From NCBI GenBank assembly GCA_002361955.1, contig DESK01000060.1, forward strand, positions 1-39,226: 39,226 nucleotides of DNA, read 5' to 3'. The stretch's first letter is position 1. Each line of letters begins with the position of its first letter. The position numbers and the translations under genes were made by a program. Source of the DNA: Lachnospiraceae bacterium UBA3316. Its GTDB lineage: Bacteria > Bacillota > Clostridia > Lachnospirales > Lachnospiraceae. Positions 23,765-33,000 of the stretch are shown piece after piece. A model generated the notes under the pieces. It was not told the DNA's origin and ran no database searches. It saw only the letters and a list, made by a program, of their open reading frames with translations.

Positions 23765-26017
23765 ATGGCACAGCGTGAACAGTGGGCAGGATTTACAGGG
23801 AAAAACTGGCAGCATTCAATTGATGTGCGAGATTTTGTCCAGTGCAATTACACACCCTATGAAGGAGACGAATCCTTCCTGGAAGGCCCTACAGAGGCGA
23901 CGAATAAACTGTGGGGAAGACTTCAGGAGCTGCAGAAGGAGGAGAGAGCCAAGGGAGGCGTCCTCGATATGGAGACTGAGGTGGTTTCCGGATTGACGGC
24001 TTACGGCCCCGGATACATTGACGAGAGCATGAAGGAGCTGGAGAAGGTAGTAGGACTCCAGACGGATAAGCCTTTAAAGAGGGCGTTTATGCCTTACGGC
24101 GGTATCAACATGGCTGAGAAGGCCTGCACGACCTACGGATATCAGCCCAGTGAAAAGCTCCATGAGATCTTTACAAAATATCATAAGACCCACAACCAGG
24201 GAGTTTTTGATATCTATACACCGGAGATGAAGGTGGCGCGCCACAATAAGATCATTACCGGGCTTCCCGATACCTACGGCAGAGGGCGTATTGTGGGCGA
24301 TTACCGCCGCGTGGCCCTGTACGGTATCGACTTTTTGATCGAGAAGAAACAGTATGACTTTGAGCGTTACGCCCGTCACGGCATGAAGGGTACGGATTTC
24401 CGTCTCAGAGAGGAGCTGGCAGACCAGATCCGCGCGTTGAAAGAGATGAAAGAGATGGCTGCCCTGTATGGCTTCGATATCTCCCAGCCTGCGAAGGACG
24501 CCAGGGAGGCAGCTCAGTGGCTGTATTTCGGTTACCTCGCGGCCATCAAGACCCAGAACGGAGCGGCCATGAGTGTGGGCCGTGTATCTACGTTCCTGGA
24601 TATTTACATTGAGAGAGACATAAAAGCCGGAAAGCTGACGGAGGCTGAGGCCCAGGAGCTGATCGACCATATGGTTATGAAGTTCCGTATGGTGAAATTC
24701 GCGAGAATCCCCTCCTACAATGAGCTGTTCTCCGGTGACCCCGTATGGGCGACCCTGGAAGTGGCAGGACTTGGCATGGACGGACGCTCCATGGTGACAA
24801 AGAACGACTTCCGTTTCCTCCATACCCTGGAGAACATGGGGCCCTCACCGGAGCCGAACCTGACGGTTCTCTACACACCGAAGCTGCCTGAGAACTTCAA
24901 GAATTACGCTTCCAGGATATCTGTAACCACCAGCTCGATCCAGTACGAGAACGATGACGTGATGCGTCCTGTATGGGGCGATGATTACAGCATCTGCTGC
25001 TGCGTATCCGCCACTCAGACCGGTAAAGAGATTCAGTTCTTCGGCGCAAGGGCAAACCTGGCCAAGTGCCTGCTGTACGCCATCAACGGCGGTATCGACG
25101 AGAAGACAAAGGTTCAGGTAGGCCCCGCTTATCGTCCGATCACCTCCGAGTACCTGGATTACGATGAGGTGATGCAGCGCTACGATGATATGATGGACTG
25201 GCTGGCAAAGCTGTATGTGGATACCTTAAATATGATCCACTATATGCATGATAAGTATAACTACGAGGCGGCGGAGATGGCCCTGATCGATACAGATGTA
25301 AGACGTACCTTCGCTACAGGTATCGCCGGCTTCTCCCATGTGGTGGATTCCTTAAGCGCTATCAAGTATGCCAAGGTAAAAGTGATCCGCGATGAGGACG
25401 GCATGGCTGTGGATTTCGAGACAGAGGGCGATTTCCCGAGATACGGAAACGACGACGACAGGGCCGACGATATCGCAGTATGGCTGCTGAAGAAATTCAT
25501 GCACAAGCTGAATAAGTGCCACACTTACAGAGATTCCGAGCCGACCACCTCCATTCTGACCATCACCTCCAACGTGGTTTACGGAAAGGCCACAGGCGCG
25601 CTGCCTGACGGAAGAAAGCTGGGCGAGCCCCTGTCTCCGGGCGCGAATCCCTCCTATGGCGCGGAGAAGAACGGCCTGCTGGCTTCCCTGAACTCTGTGG
25701 CGAAGCTGCCCTATGAGCTGGCTCTGGACGGTATTTCCAATACGCAGACCATCAGCCCGAACGCCCTGGGACACAGTGAGGACGAGCGTGTGGAGAAACT
25801 GGTGCGTGTGCTGGACGGCTATTTCAGCCAGGGAGCACATCATCTGAACGTGAACGTTTTCGGCACGGAGAAGCTGATCGACGCCATGGAGCATCCGGAG
25901 AAACCGGAGTACGCCAACTTCACCATCCGTGTATCGGGGTACGCGGTGAAATTCATCGACCTGACCCGCGAGCAGCAGCTTGACGTAATCTCAAGAACCT
26001 GCCACGAGGCCATGTAA
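23765..26017 (+). CDS. pflB: Pyruvate formate-lyase (formate C-acetyltransferase)
   Basis: This glycyl-radical enzyme splits pyruvate with CoA into acetyl-CoA and formate in anaerobic fermentation. The 750-residue length fits PFL. The active-site cysteine pair lies in DYSICCCVSATQTGKEIQ (Cys411-413, the pair being 412-413), which separates PFL from related diol dehydratases. The radical glycine is Gly725 in RVSGYAVKF. The ATG at 23765 follows AAAGGAGG; an upstream in-frame TTG at 23729 lacks a ribosome site. The activase gene pflA follows after two bases. Confidence 0.97.
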   Translation: MAQREQWAGFTGKNWQHSIDVRDFVQCNYTPYEGDESFLEGPTEATNKLWGRLQELQKEERAKGGVLDMETEVVSGLTAYGPGYIDESMKELEKVVGLQTDKPLKRAFMPYGGINMAEKACTTYGYQPSEKLHEIFTKYHKTHNQGVFDIYTPEMKVARHNKIITGLPDTYGRGRIVGDYRRVALYGIDFLIEKKQYDFERYARHGMKGTDFRLREELADQIRALKEMKEMAALYGFDISQPAKDAREAAQWLYFGYLAAIKTQNGAAMSVGRVSTFLDIYIERDIKAGKLTEAEAQELIDHMVMKFRMVKFARIPSYNELFSGDPVWATLEVAGLGMDGRSMVTKNDFRFLHTLENMGPSPEPNLTVLYTPKLPENFKNYASRISVTTSSIQYENDDVMRPVWGDDYSICCCVSATQTGKEIQFFGARANLAKCLLYAINGGIDEKTKVQVGPAYRPITSEYLDYDEVMQRYDDMMDWLAKLYVDTLNMIHYMHDKYNYEAAEMALIDTDVRRTFATGIAGFSHVVDSLSAIKYAKVKVIRDEDGMAVDFETEGDFPRYGNDDDRADDIAVWLLKKFMHKLNKCHTYRDSEPTTSILTITSNVVYGKATGALPDGRKLGEPLSPGANPSYGAEKNGLLASLNSVAKLPYELALDGISNTQTISPNALGHSEDERVEKLVRVLDGYFSQGAHHLNVNVFGTEKLIDAMEHPEKPEYANFTIRVSGYAVKFIDLTREQQLDVISRTCHEAM

Positions 26018-26019
26018 GG

Positions 26020-26760
26020 ATGGGACAGGAACAAACGGGATATGTTCACTCCCTGGAGAGCTTTGGCTCCGTAGACGGGCCCGGCGTGCGCTTTCTGATC
26101 TTTCTGTCGGGCTGCGCGATGCGCTGCCAGTTCTGCCATAACGCGGACACCTGGAGCATGAAGGCGGGAACCCCCTATACGGCAGAGGAGCTTCTTCAGA
26201 GGGCTGTGAAATACAGAGCTTACTGGGGAAGCACCGGAGGCATCACGGTCTCCGGCGGAGAACCCCTTCTGCAGATTGATTTTCTGTCGGAGCTTTTTGG
26301 CAAGGCCAAAGAGAGAGGGATTCACACGGTCCTGGACACCAGCGGGAATCCCTTTACCAGGGAGGAGCCCTTTTTTGGAAAGCTGCAGGAACTGATGAAG
26401 GTCACGGATCTGGTGCTTTTGGACATCAAGCACATCGACGAAGAGCAGCACATCCGCCTTACCGGCCATACAAACAGGAACATCCTGGATATGGCCCGCT
26501 ATCTGGATGAGATCGGGAAACCGGTGTGGATCCGCCATGTGCTGGTGCCGGAGCGCAGCGATTTTGACGAGTATCTGATCCGGCTGGATACGTTTATCAG
26601 AAGCCTTCACAACGTGGAAAGGGTGGAGGTGCTGCCTTACCACACCCTGGGGGCTTACAAGTGGAAGAAATTGGGGCTTTCCTATGAATTGGAAGGGATC
26701 GACCCGCCCACGCCGGAGCGTATCAGGAACGCGAATATTCTCCTGCATACAGGAGCTTAA
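26020..26760 (+). CDS. pflA: Pyruvate formate-lyase activating enzyme
   Basis: A radical-SAM enzyme that generates the glycyl radical on PflB. The 246-residue protein starts with YVHSLESFGSVDGPGVRFLIFLSGC and has the CxxxCxxC cluster motif in CAMRCQFCHN, which binds the 4Fe-4S cluster. GGITVSGGEPLLQ and LLDIKHIDEEQH match the SAM-binding and family motifs. The start is only two bases after the pflB stop, so the two are coupled. A strong terminator follows. Formate from this pair could also supply NrdD, which is an inference. Confidence 0.96.
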   Translation: MGQEQTGYVHSLESFGSVDGPGVRFLIFLSGCAMRCQFCHNADTWSMKAGTPYTAEELLQRAVKYRAYWGSTGGITVSGGEPLLQIDFLSELFGKAKERGIHTVLDTSGNPFTREEPFFGKLQELMKVTDLVLLDIKHIDEEQHIRLTGHTNRNILDMARYLDEIGKPVWIRHVLVPERSDFDEYLIRLDTFIRSLHNVERVEVLPYHTLGAYKWKKLGLSYELEGIDPPTPERIRNANILLHTGA

Positions 26761-26767
26761 GATTTAG

Positions 26768-26804
26768 AAAAGAAGCTGACGCCCAAGGGGTGCCGGCTTC
26801 TTTT
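26768..26804 (+). terminator. Terminator of pflB-pflA
   Basis: Extended near-perfect stem, AAAAGAAGC and inner GACGCCC pairing with GGGGTGCC and GGCTTCTTTT, ending in TTTTA, seven bases after the pflA stop. Confidence 0.85.
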
Positions 26805-26878
26805 ACTGTGAAAAAATCTCCAGGCCAAAGGGCAATACCTTCTATGCAAAATAGACAAAAAAATAGGATAACAGGCAC

Positions 26879-26906
26879 TTGATTTTCAAAAACAGGATGG
26901 TAAAAT
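26879..26906 (+). promoter_or_regulatory. Promoter for the FIVAR/Big_2 protein gene
   Basis: TTGATT (26879-26884) and TAAAAT (26901-26906) are 16 bases apart, followed by an approximately 70-base leader. Confidence 0.6.
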
Positions 26907-26920
26907 ATAGATACACAGCG

Positions 26921-26957
26921 CAGCCCTTTGGGGTCAGGCAATGAACCGGAAGGGCTG
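26921..26957 (+). other. Leader hairpin of the FIVAR/Big_2 gene
   Basis: CAGCCCTT (26921-26928) and AAGGGCTG (26950-26957) form an 8-bp stem around a 21-base loop, near the 5' end of the predicted transcript. The GGAGGA ribosome site starts about 14 bases beyond it. It may stabilise the message. Confidence 0.45.
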
Positions 26958-26983
26958 TACAAGAAAAAAAGGAGGACGAACAA

Positions 26984-29797
26984 ATGACAAAGAGAAAAGC
27001 TTTTCTGGCTAAGCTCCTTGCGGCGGCCATCGCTGTGACGGCTGTTCTGCCGGGGGCGATGACGGCCCAGGCGGCGACGATTGTGACCATCACACCTAAG
27101 GATAACGCTGAAAAGACGGATACCTGGTCACAGGAAATGGGAGAGGAGAATGTAGGCGGAGAATTCTACTGGCACCTGCAGTCTTCAGCTACATCTAACA
27201 ATAACAATAACTCCGACTATTCGGCAGAGGTGGCGCCGGCCGTGATCCTGGATGGAAGTAAGGATTTTACGGTTCAGGAAGGGGAAGATCCCAAGACGGT
27301 AGACGTGGACATTTACCCCAACGGCACATCTTCCACCATGCGTTTCGGTATCATGGTGAAGTATGTAGACCCCACCCACTGGGCATATTTGAACTACGAT
27401 ACAAATAAATGGCTGTTAGAGTATAAGTGCGATTCTGTGAATGGCTGGCCGTCGATCCCGGAGCTTGCGGACGCGACCCTGGAGGATTACAGAAATACGA
27501 GGGTGACGCTCACCTACACGGCGGCAGGGCAGATCGACCTGGCTTACACGCCCCAGGGCGGCGAGACCATCGAGGTTTCTTTGATAGACAGCGGCTTTGA
27601 CAGTGTCCTGTCTGCACTGGAGACGTACGCGGCCACTGCAGGCGAGGACGGCGCGGCAGCGCCCATCCGCTTCGGCTTTAAAGCAGGTTCCTATAGTACA
27701 AACATCACAGATGTAAACCTGAAAAACATGGAGCTGAACGGAGAGAGCCTGATGAACGATGATTGGGCATGGGTCAAAGAAAGAGATGGCCAGGTGTTCC
27801 AGAGCGGAGACGTGATCGGCGGCGTAAGCTACGCTGTCCTGACAGGCACGAACGAGGACACCTCCGTGACTGATTTTGAGAACGGCACAGTATCCGCAGT
27901 CATCCGTCCGAAGGCTGACAACCAGGCCTTTGCCCTGGAAGTGAGAAAGACAGAGGCCGGTTCCGTAAAGGCAGGCTTTGACGGAAGCAAATGGTACTAT
28001 GCGGTAGGCGCCAACAAGGTTACAGCCCCAGGGGCAGCTCCGAAGAAGGACGCAGACGTAACGGTTTCCGTAACGGTTGAGAACGGCAGGATGTCCGCGG
28101 ACGTCGTACTGGAAGAGGGTGCAGAGCCCACCGTTCTGGCAAGCGACGTGGATGTTTCCGCAGTGGCAAAGGGAAGCATCGCTTTAGAGACAGCCGCAGA
28201 GCTTTGGGTAAGAGACGTCAATTACACCAAAAAGACGGTGGCAGCTCCCGAGGCCCTTCAGGCAGAGTACGACAGAGTCGTTAAGGAAGCAGGAAAAGAA
28301 AACAAAGAGTACAAATATTACAGCGACAAATGGGCGACCTATGAGGCGGCCCTGACAGCGGCGGAGAAGATGCTGGCATCTGAAGAGGAAATCCAGCAGA
28401 GCGACGCGGACAAGAACCAGGCAGCCCTGACGGCAGCGTTCAAAGGACTGGCTTTGGTGGACAAGACAGCCCTTCAGGCAAAATATGACGAGCTGGGCAA
28501 GGTGGACCAGGGACTCTACACAGAGGCCAGCTGGAAAGAATTCCAGGGAGTGCTGACAGACGCAAAGGCTGTCCTGGACAAGATTGACGGCAAGCAGAGC
28601 GTTGCCAGCACCGACGTGAGCGGCGCTTTAAGGAATTTGAACACTGCCATGAGGCTTCTCGAGGAGCGCGCGGCTACCGCAGAGGAGAAGGCAGGGCTTA
28701 AGAAGGCCTGTGATGAGGCGGCAGCTATGGAAAACAAGTGCTATACAGAGAAGAGCTGGAAGCACTTTACGGATGCCCTGGAGGCAGCCCAGGCCATTTT
28801 GGAATCCGAGGATTCCACAAACAGCCAGGTGACAGAGGCTCTGAACCTTCTGGCAGAGGCACAGCTGGGACTGGAAGAGCAGATGGCAACCGCAGAGGAT
28901 CTTCAGGAGCTCCTGGCAGGATATGACAGCGTGAAGGCTACGGCAAACGCAGGCTACACAGCCGAGAGCTGGAAGGCTTTCCAGGACGCCCTCACCAATG
29001 CCCAGGCAGTTCTGGCTAAGGGAGACGCTGCCACACAGTATGAAGTAAAGAGCGCTCTGAAGGCCTTGCAGGATACGAAGGCTGCCCTGAGCACAGTAAA
29101 GGTGAAATTTGCGCAGGCTTCTTATACCGTGGAGGCTACAGCCAGCGTTGCCACAAAGGTGGAGGCCGGCGCAGCCGTTACCTACAAGACCTCTGATCCG
29201 TCTGTGGCAACTGTGGACGCCAAGGGCGTCGTGACGGGCGTGAAGGCCGGCAAGGCTGTGATCACCGCGGAATCCGCAGGTGTGAAGGCTACGGCAGCGG
29301 TAACCGTAACGACTCCGAAGATTACCCTGACAGCCAAGAAGGCTGCCCTGCAGGTGAAGAAGTCCACAAAGGCCATCCAGGTGGAGACAAAAATCGCTAC
29401 AGACTCTGTAGTATCCTGGAAGTCTTCCAACGTGAAGGTGGCCACGGTTTCCAAGACAGGAAAAGTAAAGGCCAAGAAGACAGGAACTACGAAGCTTACC
29501 GTTACCATGAAGAGCGGAGCTACGGCTACCTGCACACTGAAGGTTCAGAAAAACAAGGTAGTGACCAAGTCTCTCGTAGTGGCTAAGAAGGCCGCCCTGA
29601 CGAAGGGACAGACCTACAGCATCAACGCGAAGAGAAACCCCATCACAGCCACAGAGAAGATTACCTACACTTCCAGCAACAAGAAGGTGGCAGCTGTCAG
29701 CAAGAAGGGCGTTATCAAAGCAAAAGCAAAGGGAACCAGCAAGATCACGGTTAAGTGCAACGGCAAGAAAAAGGTTCTGACAGTTACGGTAAAATAA
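26984..29797 (+). CDS. Secreted multidomain protein with FIVAR and Big_2 repeats
   Basis: A 937-residue exported protein. Residues 1-31 are a signal peptide (KRK, hydrophobic core, AQAATIV cut region). About 35-230 is a ConA-like/LamG-type beta-rich domain (GEFYWHLQSS, MRFGIMVKYVDPTHWAYLNY), and a second beta-rich module follows to about 415. Four FIVAR helical repeats (about 420-705; YTEASWKEFQ, YTEKSWKHFT and YTAESWKAFQ) are followed by three Big_2 Ig-like domains (about 706-937; YKTSDPSVATVDAKGVVTGV and similar). There is no LPXTG anchor, transmembrane tail or recognised catalytic domain. Such layouts in gut Firmicutes bind glycans or form stalks on glycoside hydrolases. It lies immediately before the GH110 gene, which has the same kind of modules, so a joint role on host glycans is likely but inferred. 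Confidence 0.85.
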   Translation: MTKRKAFLAKLLAAAIAVTAVLPGAMTAQAATIVTITPKDNAEKTDTWSQEMGEENVGGEFYWHLQSSATSNNNNNSDYSAEVAPAVILDGSKDFTVQEGEDPKTVDVDIYPNGTSSTMRFGIMVKYVDPTHWAYLNYDTNKWLLEYKCDSVNGWPSIPELADATLEDYRNTRVTLTYTAAGQIDLAYTPQGGETIEVSLIDSGFDSVLSALETYAATAGEDGAAAPIRFGFKAGSYSTNITDVNLKNMELNGESLMNDDWAWVKERDGQVFQSGDVIGGVSYAVLTGTNEDTSVTDFENGTVSAVIRPKADNQAFALEVRKTEAGSVKAGFDGSKWYYAVGANKVTAPGAAPKKDADVTVSVTVENGRMSADVVLEEGAEPTVLASDVDVSAVAKGSIALETAAELWVRDVNYTKKTVAAPEALQAEYDRVVKEAGKENKEYKYYSDKWATYEAALTAAEKMLASEEEIQQSDADKNQAALTAAFKGLALVDKTALQAKYDELGKVDQGLYTEASWKEFQGVLTDAKAVLDKIDGKQSVASTDVSGALRNLNTAMRLLEERAATAEEKAGLKKACDEAAAMENKCYTEKSWKHFTDALEAAQAILESEDSTNSQVTEALNLLAEAQLGLEEQMATAEDLQELLAGYDSVKATANAGYTAESWKAFQDALTNAQAVLAKGDAATQYEVKSALKALQDTKAALSTVKVKFAQASYTVEATASVATKVEAGAAVTYKTSDPSVATVDAKGVVTGVKAGKAVITAESAGVKATAAVTVTTPKITLTAKKAALQVKKSTKAIQVETKIATDSVVSWKSSNVKVATVSKTGKVKAKKTGTTKLTVTMKSGATATCTLKVQKNKVVTKSLVVAKKAALTKGQTYSINAKRNPITATEKITYTSSNKKVAAVSKKGVIKAKAKGTSKITVKCNGKKKVLTVTVK
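28246..29100 (+). repeat. Four tandem FIVAR-type coding repeats
   Basis: Four units of about 68-73 codons each carry the pattern Y-(T/S)-x-(E/D)-x-W-x-x-(F/Y)-x-x-(A/V)-L-x-x-A. They begin near 28246, 28468, 28674 and 28893. The last three share YT(A/E)xSWKxF and a closing acidic, Leu-rich helix. This is a protein repeat, not a DNA repeat with near-identical copies. Confidence 0.75.
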
Positions 29798-29808
29798 ATA
29801 TTTCTGTT

Positions 29809-29843
29809 GAAAAGGAGCGGCAAAAGCCGTTCCTTTTCTTTTC
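29809..29843 (+). terminator. Terminator after the FIVAR/Big_2 gene
   Basis: A 13-bp stem with one mismatch (GAAAAGGAGCGGC / GCCGTTCCTTTTC) and an AAAA loop is followed by TTTTC, twelve bases after the stop codon. Confidence 0.85.
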
Positions 29844-29867
29844 ATTCAAAGAAAAATGTGCTAAAAT
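29839..29867 (+). promoter_or_regulatory. Weak promoter candidate for the GH110 gene
   Basis: TTTTCA (29839-29844) and TAAAAT (29862-29867) are 17 bases apart; the -35 overlaps the tail of the preceding terminator. It would give a leader of about 145 bases. Confidence 0.35.
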
Positions 29868-30016
29868 ACAAAAGCTAAGATTTGTAATGCAACTGGAAAG
29901 GGAGTAAACAGTTGTAAGATTTTTGGGAAAACGTCACACATTAATGCACTTTGCGACTGAAAAATGTGGTGACAGAAGCAAAGGCAGAATACAACAGAAG
30001 AAGGAGATGAAAAAGG

Positions 30017-33000
30017 ATGAATATGAAGAAACTTTGTTCCGCATTGGCGGGAGGCCTGATGGCAGGTTTGCTTTTTGCGGCCGTCCTTGCCCCTGTGCCG
30101 AAGGCGCAGGCAGCAGACCAGGAGGTAGTGATCGACGTCACAGATTACGGAGCGAAAAAAGACAGCACTGAGGACAGCGCGGAGGCGATCTGGGAAGCCT
30201 TCGAAGCGGCGAAGGAGGCAAAGAAAAACGGCGCGTCCAGTGTCACAGTCACCTTCCCCAAGGGTACTTATCACATTTATAAGGACCGCGCGGAAAAGAG
30301 AGAGTACCACACGTCCAATACCAGCAGTACCTCTCCCGCCTACTATACGAAGACCATCGGGCTTCTGATCGAGGGGCAGGAGGACTTTACGCTGGAGGGA
30401 AATAATTCTCTGTTTATGATGCATGGAAACATGATGGCTCTGGCAGTGGTGGACTCCAAAAACGTGAAGCTTCAGAATTTTTCCTGGGATTTCGGTGTGC
30501 CTACTATCTCAGAAATGACAGTTACGGATATGGGCGAGACGGAGGACGGCAAGCCCTATACCGATTTTTTGATTCCCGAATGCTTCCCTCACGAGATTGT
30601 AGGGGGAACGATGAAGTGGTACAGTGAAAAGAGCCCGTACACGAATGAGTATTATTGGACGCGGACGGGAAACCATGAGAATTCCTACGGCATTGTGACG
30701 TATCAGCCGGATGGGGAGATGTCCAGAAACAACTATGTGAGTGACGGCCCCTTCAATAATGTTTCCAGCCTGGAGGAGATTGACGATACCCATGTGCGGA
30801 TCGTCTATAATTCCCAGCGTCCTGTGATGCAGAAGATGGGAACGGTGATTGAGCTGGCTTCCAACGCGATCCGGGAGACGGCGGGCGCTTTCATCTGGCA
30901 GAGCGAAAACGTGACTTCCGACCATGTGAATGTCCACTATATGCATGGATTCGGCTGGCTGGTCCAGATGAGTAAGGACGTTTATTATTACAATTGCAAT
31001 CTCATGCCCAGGGAAGGCTCCGGCCATATTACGGTCAGCTTTGCGGACGGTATCCATGCGGCCGGCGCGGCAGGGGAGCTGGTGATTGAAAATTGTAATT
31101 TCGCCAATACCCATGATGATCCCATTAATCTGCACGGAACCTTTATGCGGGTAGAATCCCGCAACGAGGATGGCCATACCCTGACCTTGAAATACATTCA
31201 TGCCCAGCAGGGCGGTTTCAGCCAGTTTTTTGAGGGCGACCAGGTAGCCTTCTTTACAAGAGATACTCTGGAGTCTACAGACGAGGAGACGCTTTACACG
31301 GTGGAGGAGGTCGTTTCCGCGCCGGGCGAAAACGGAAATGACTTAAAGACAATGGTAGTCCGGTTTAAGGAAGAGCTTCCCGCCAACCTGAGCGATACGG
31401 TCAGCGGACAGCCGAAGTATGTGGCAGAAAATGTGACGTACACGCCGGAGGTAGTAATCAGAAACTGTACCTTCCGCCAGGTTCCCACAAGGGGAATCCT
31501 CTGCACCACCAGGAAAAAGGTACTGATCGAGGGGAATACGTTTAAAAACATGTCCATGGCTACGATCTTCCTCTCCAACGATTCTGATGAGTGGTACGAG
31601 TCCGGCCCCATCCGCGATATGACGATCCGCAATAATGAATTTTATATCAGCAGTATCGGAAGAACCTGGTGGGACTATGCGCCGCCGATTTATATCCATC
31701 CTGTCACGAAGGGAGGCGGCCTTCCCTCAGAGGATAACCCGATCCATAAAAATATTACGATTGAGGGAAACAGCTTTTACATGAACGTGGACACCCTTCC
31801 CCAGGGGTCTATGGGCGTGGATATGTCAGGTACCATGGATGTAGGTACTGTGGTAAAGGCGGAAAGCGTGGAGAATCTGACGATCCGCAATAACAGGGTT
31901 CTCCGGGCAGACCCCAAGGTATCGATCACGCTGACGGCGGGACAGACCGGCCTTTTGACGGGAGACAAGCTGATGCTGAAGGCGGAAGCCTCCGGCGTAC
32001 AGTGTAAGGGAACACGTGACAATATGTATGAGTTTACGGCATGTAAGAACGTGGTTCTGGAGAATAATACCTATGACGACGGCATGAAGAACTATGCGGT
32101 TTATACAGGAATGTCGGAGAGCAATATAAAGAACCTGGATAAGGATATTCAGGTTGTGGAGGGTGAGGACGTTTATCCGGCGTCTGCGCCTGTGTCAAAT
32201 ATCAAATACAGAAGCAGCAATCCGGAAGTGCTGACGATAGACGCCAACGGCAGGATGACAGGCAAAAAGGCAGGCAGAGCCTCTGTGGTTGCTTACTATG
32301 AGTGGAACGGGACGGAAATCCTGTCCAATTCTCTGGACATAGAGGTTCGGGACACGGTGGCGACGGAGGATACCGTTACGATCAAAGGCGGCGAGAATGT
32401 CTATTTGACAGAGAAGGATTCGTCTTATTCCTTTGCGGCAGAGGTTCCCTCTGGGAAACCCATCACCTGGTCTGTGGAGGATTTCCTTACGGGCGGCGTG
32501 ACAGAGGCTGCAGAGATCGATGAAAACGGCGTTCTGACAGCGAAAAAGAACGGCATTGTCTGGGTGAGGGCCAGTGCAGGCTTCAGCTCGGACAAGCGGG
32601 CAGTAGTGGTCAGCCTTCCGAATCTGGATGACATAAACCCGCAGCTTTCCATTAAGCGCCCGGATGCGGAAAATTATACGCTGACGAAGGAAAAGATCAC
32701 GGTGGATATGCAAAAAGGCGATCTGTACAATAGTGATAACAGTGTAAAAAATCTTTTCCTGTATCAAATCCCGGCGGATATCGCGAAGGATGATATGCGG
32801 GCTGTGATAAAGGCAGAAAATATGCCCATCAGGGAGAGCGGTCAGTGGGATACGGTTTCCTTTATTCTGTATAAGGACGACGACAATTATATTACCGTCG
32901 GAAAGAAGTCCCATTACGATGGAATCGTGACAGTGACAGAAGCGGGCGGAAGCGCCGCCGAGACAGGTGGAAGCGAGTCGGAAAATACAGTGACGACGGC

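Noticed and set aside
28628..29845. A 405-codon minus-strand frame in the FIVAR/Big_2 gene, rich in Leu, Gly, Cys and His
   Set aside because: Its repetition reflects the repeated codons of the + strand protein; no start context supports it.
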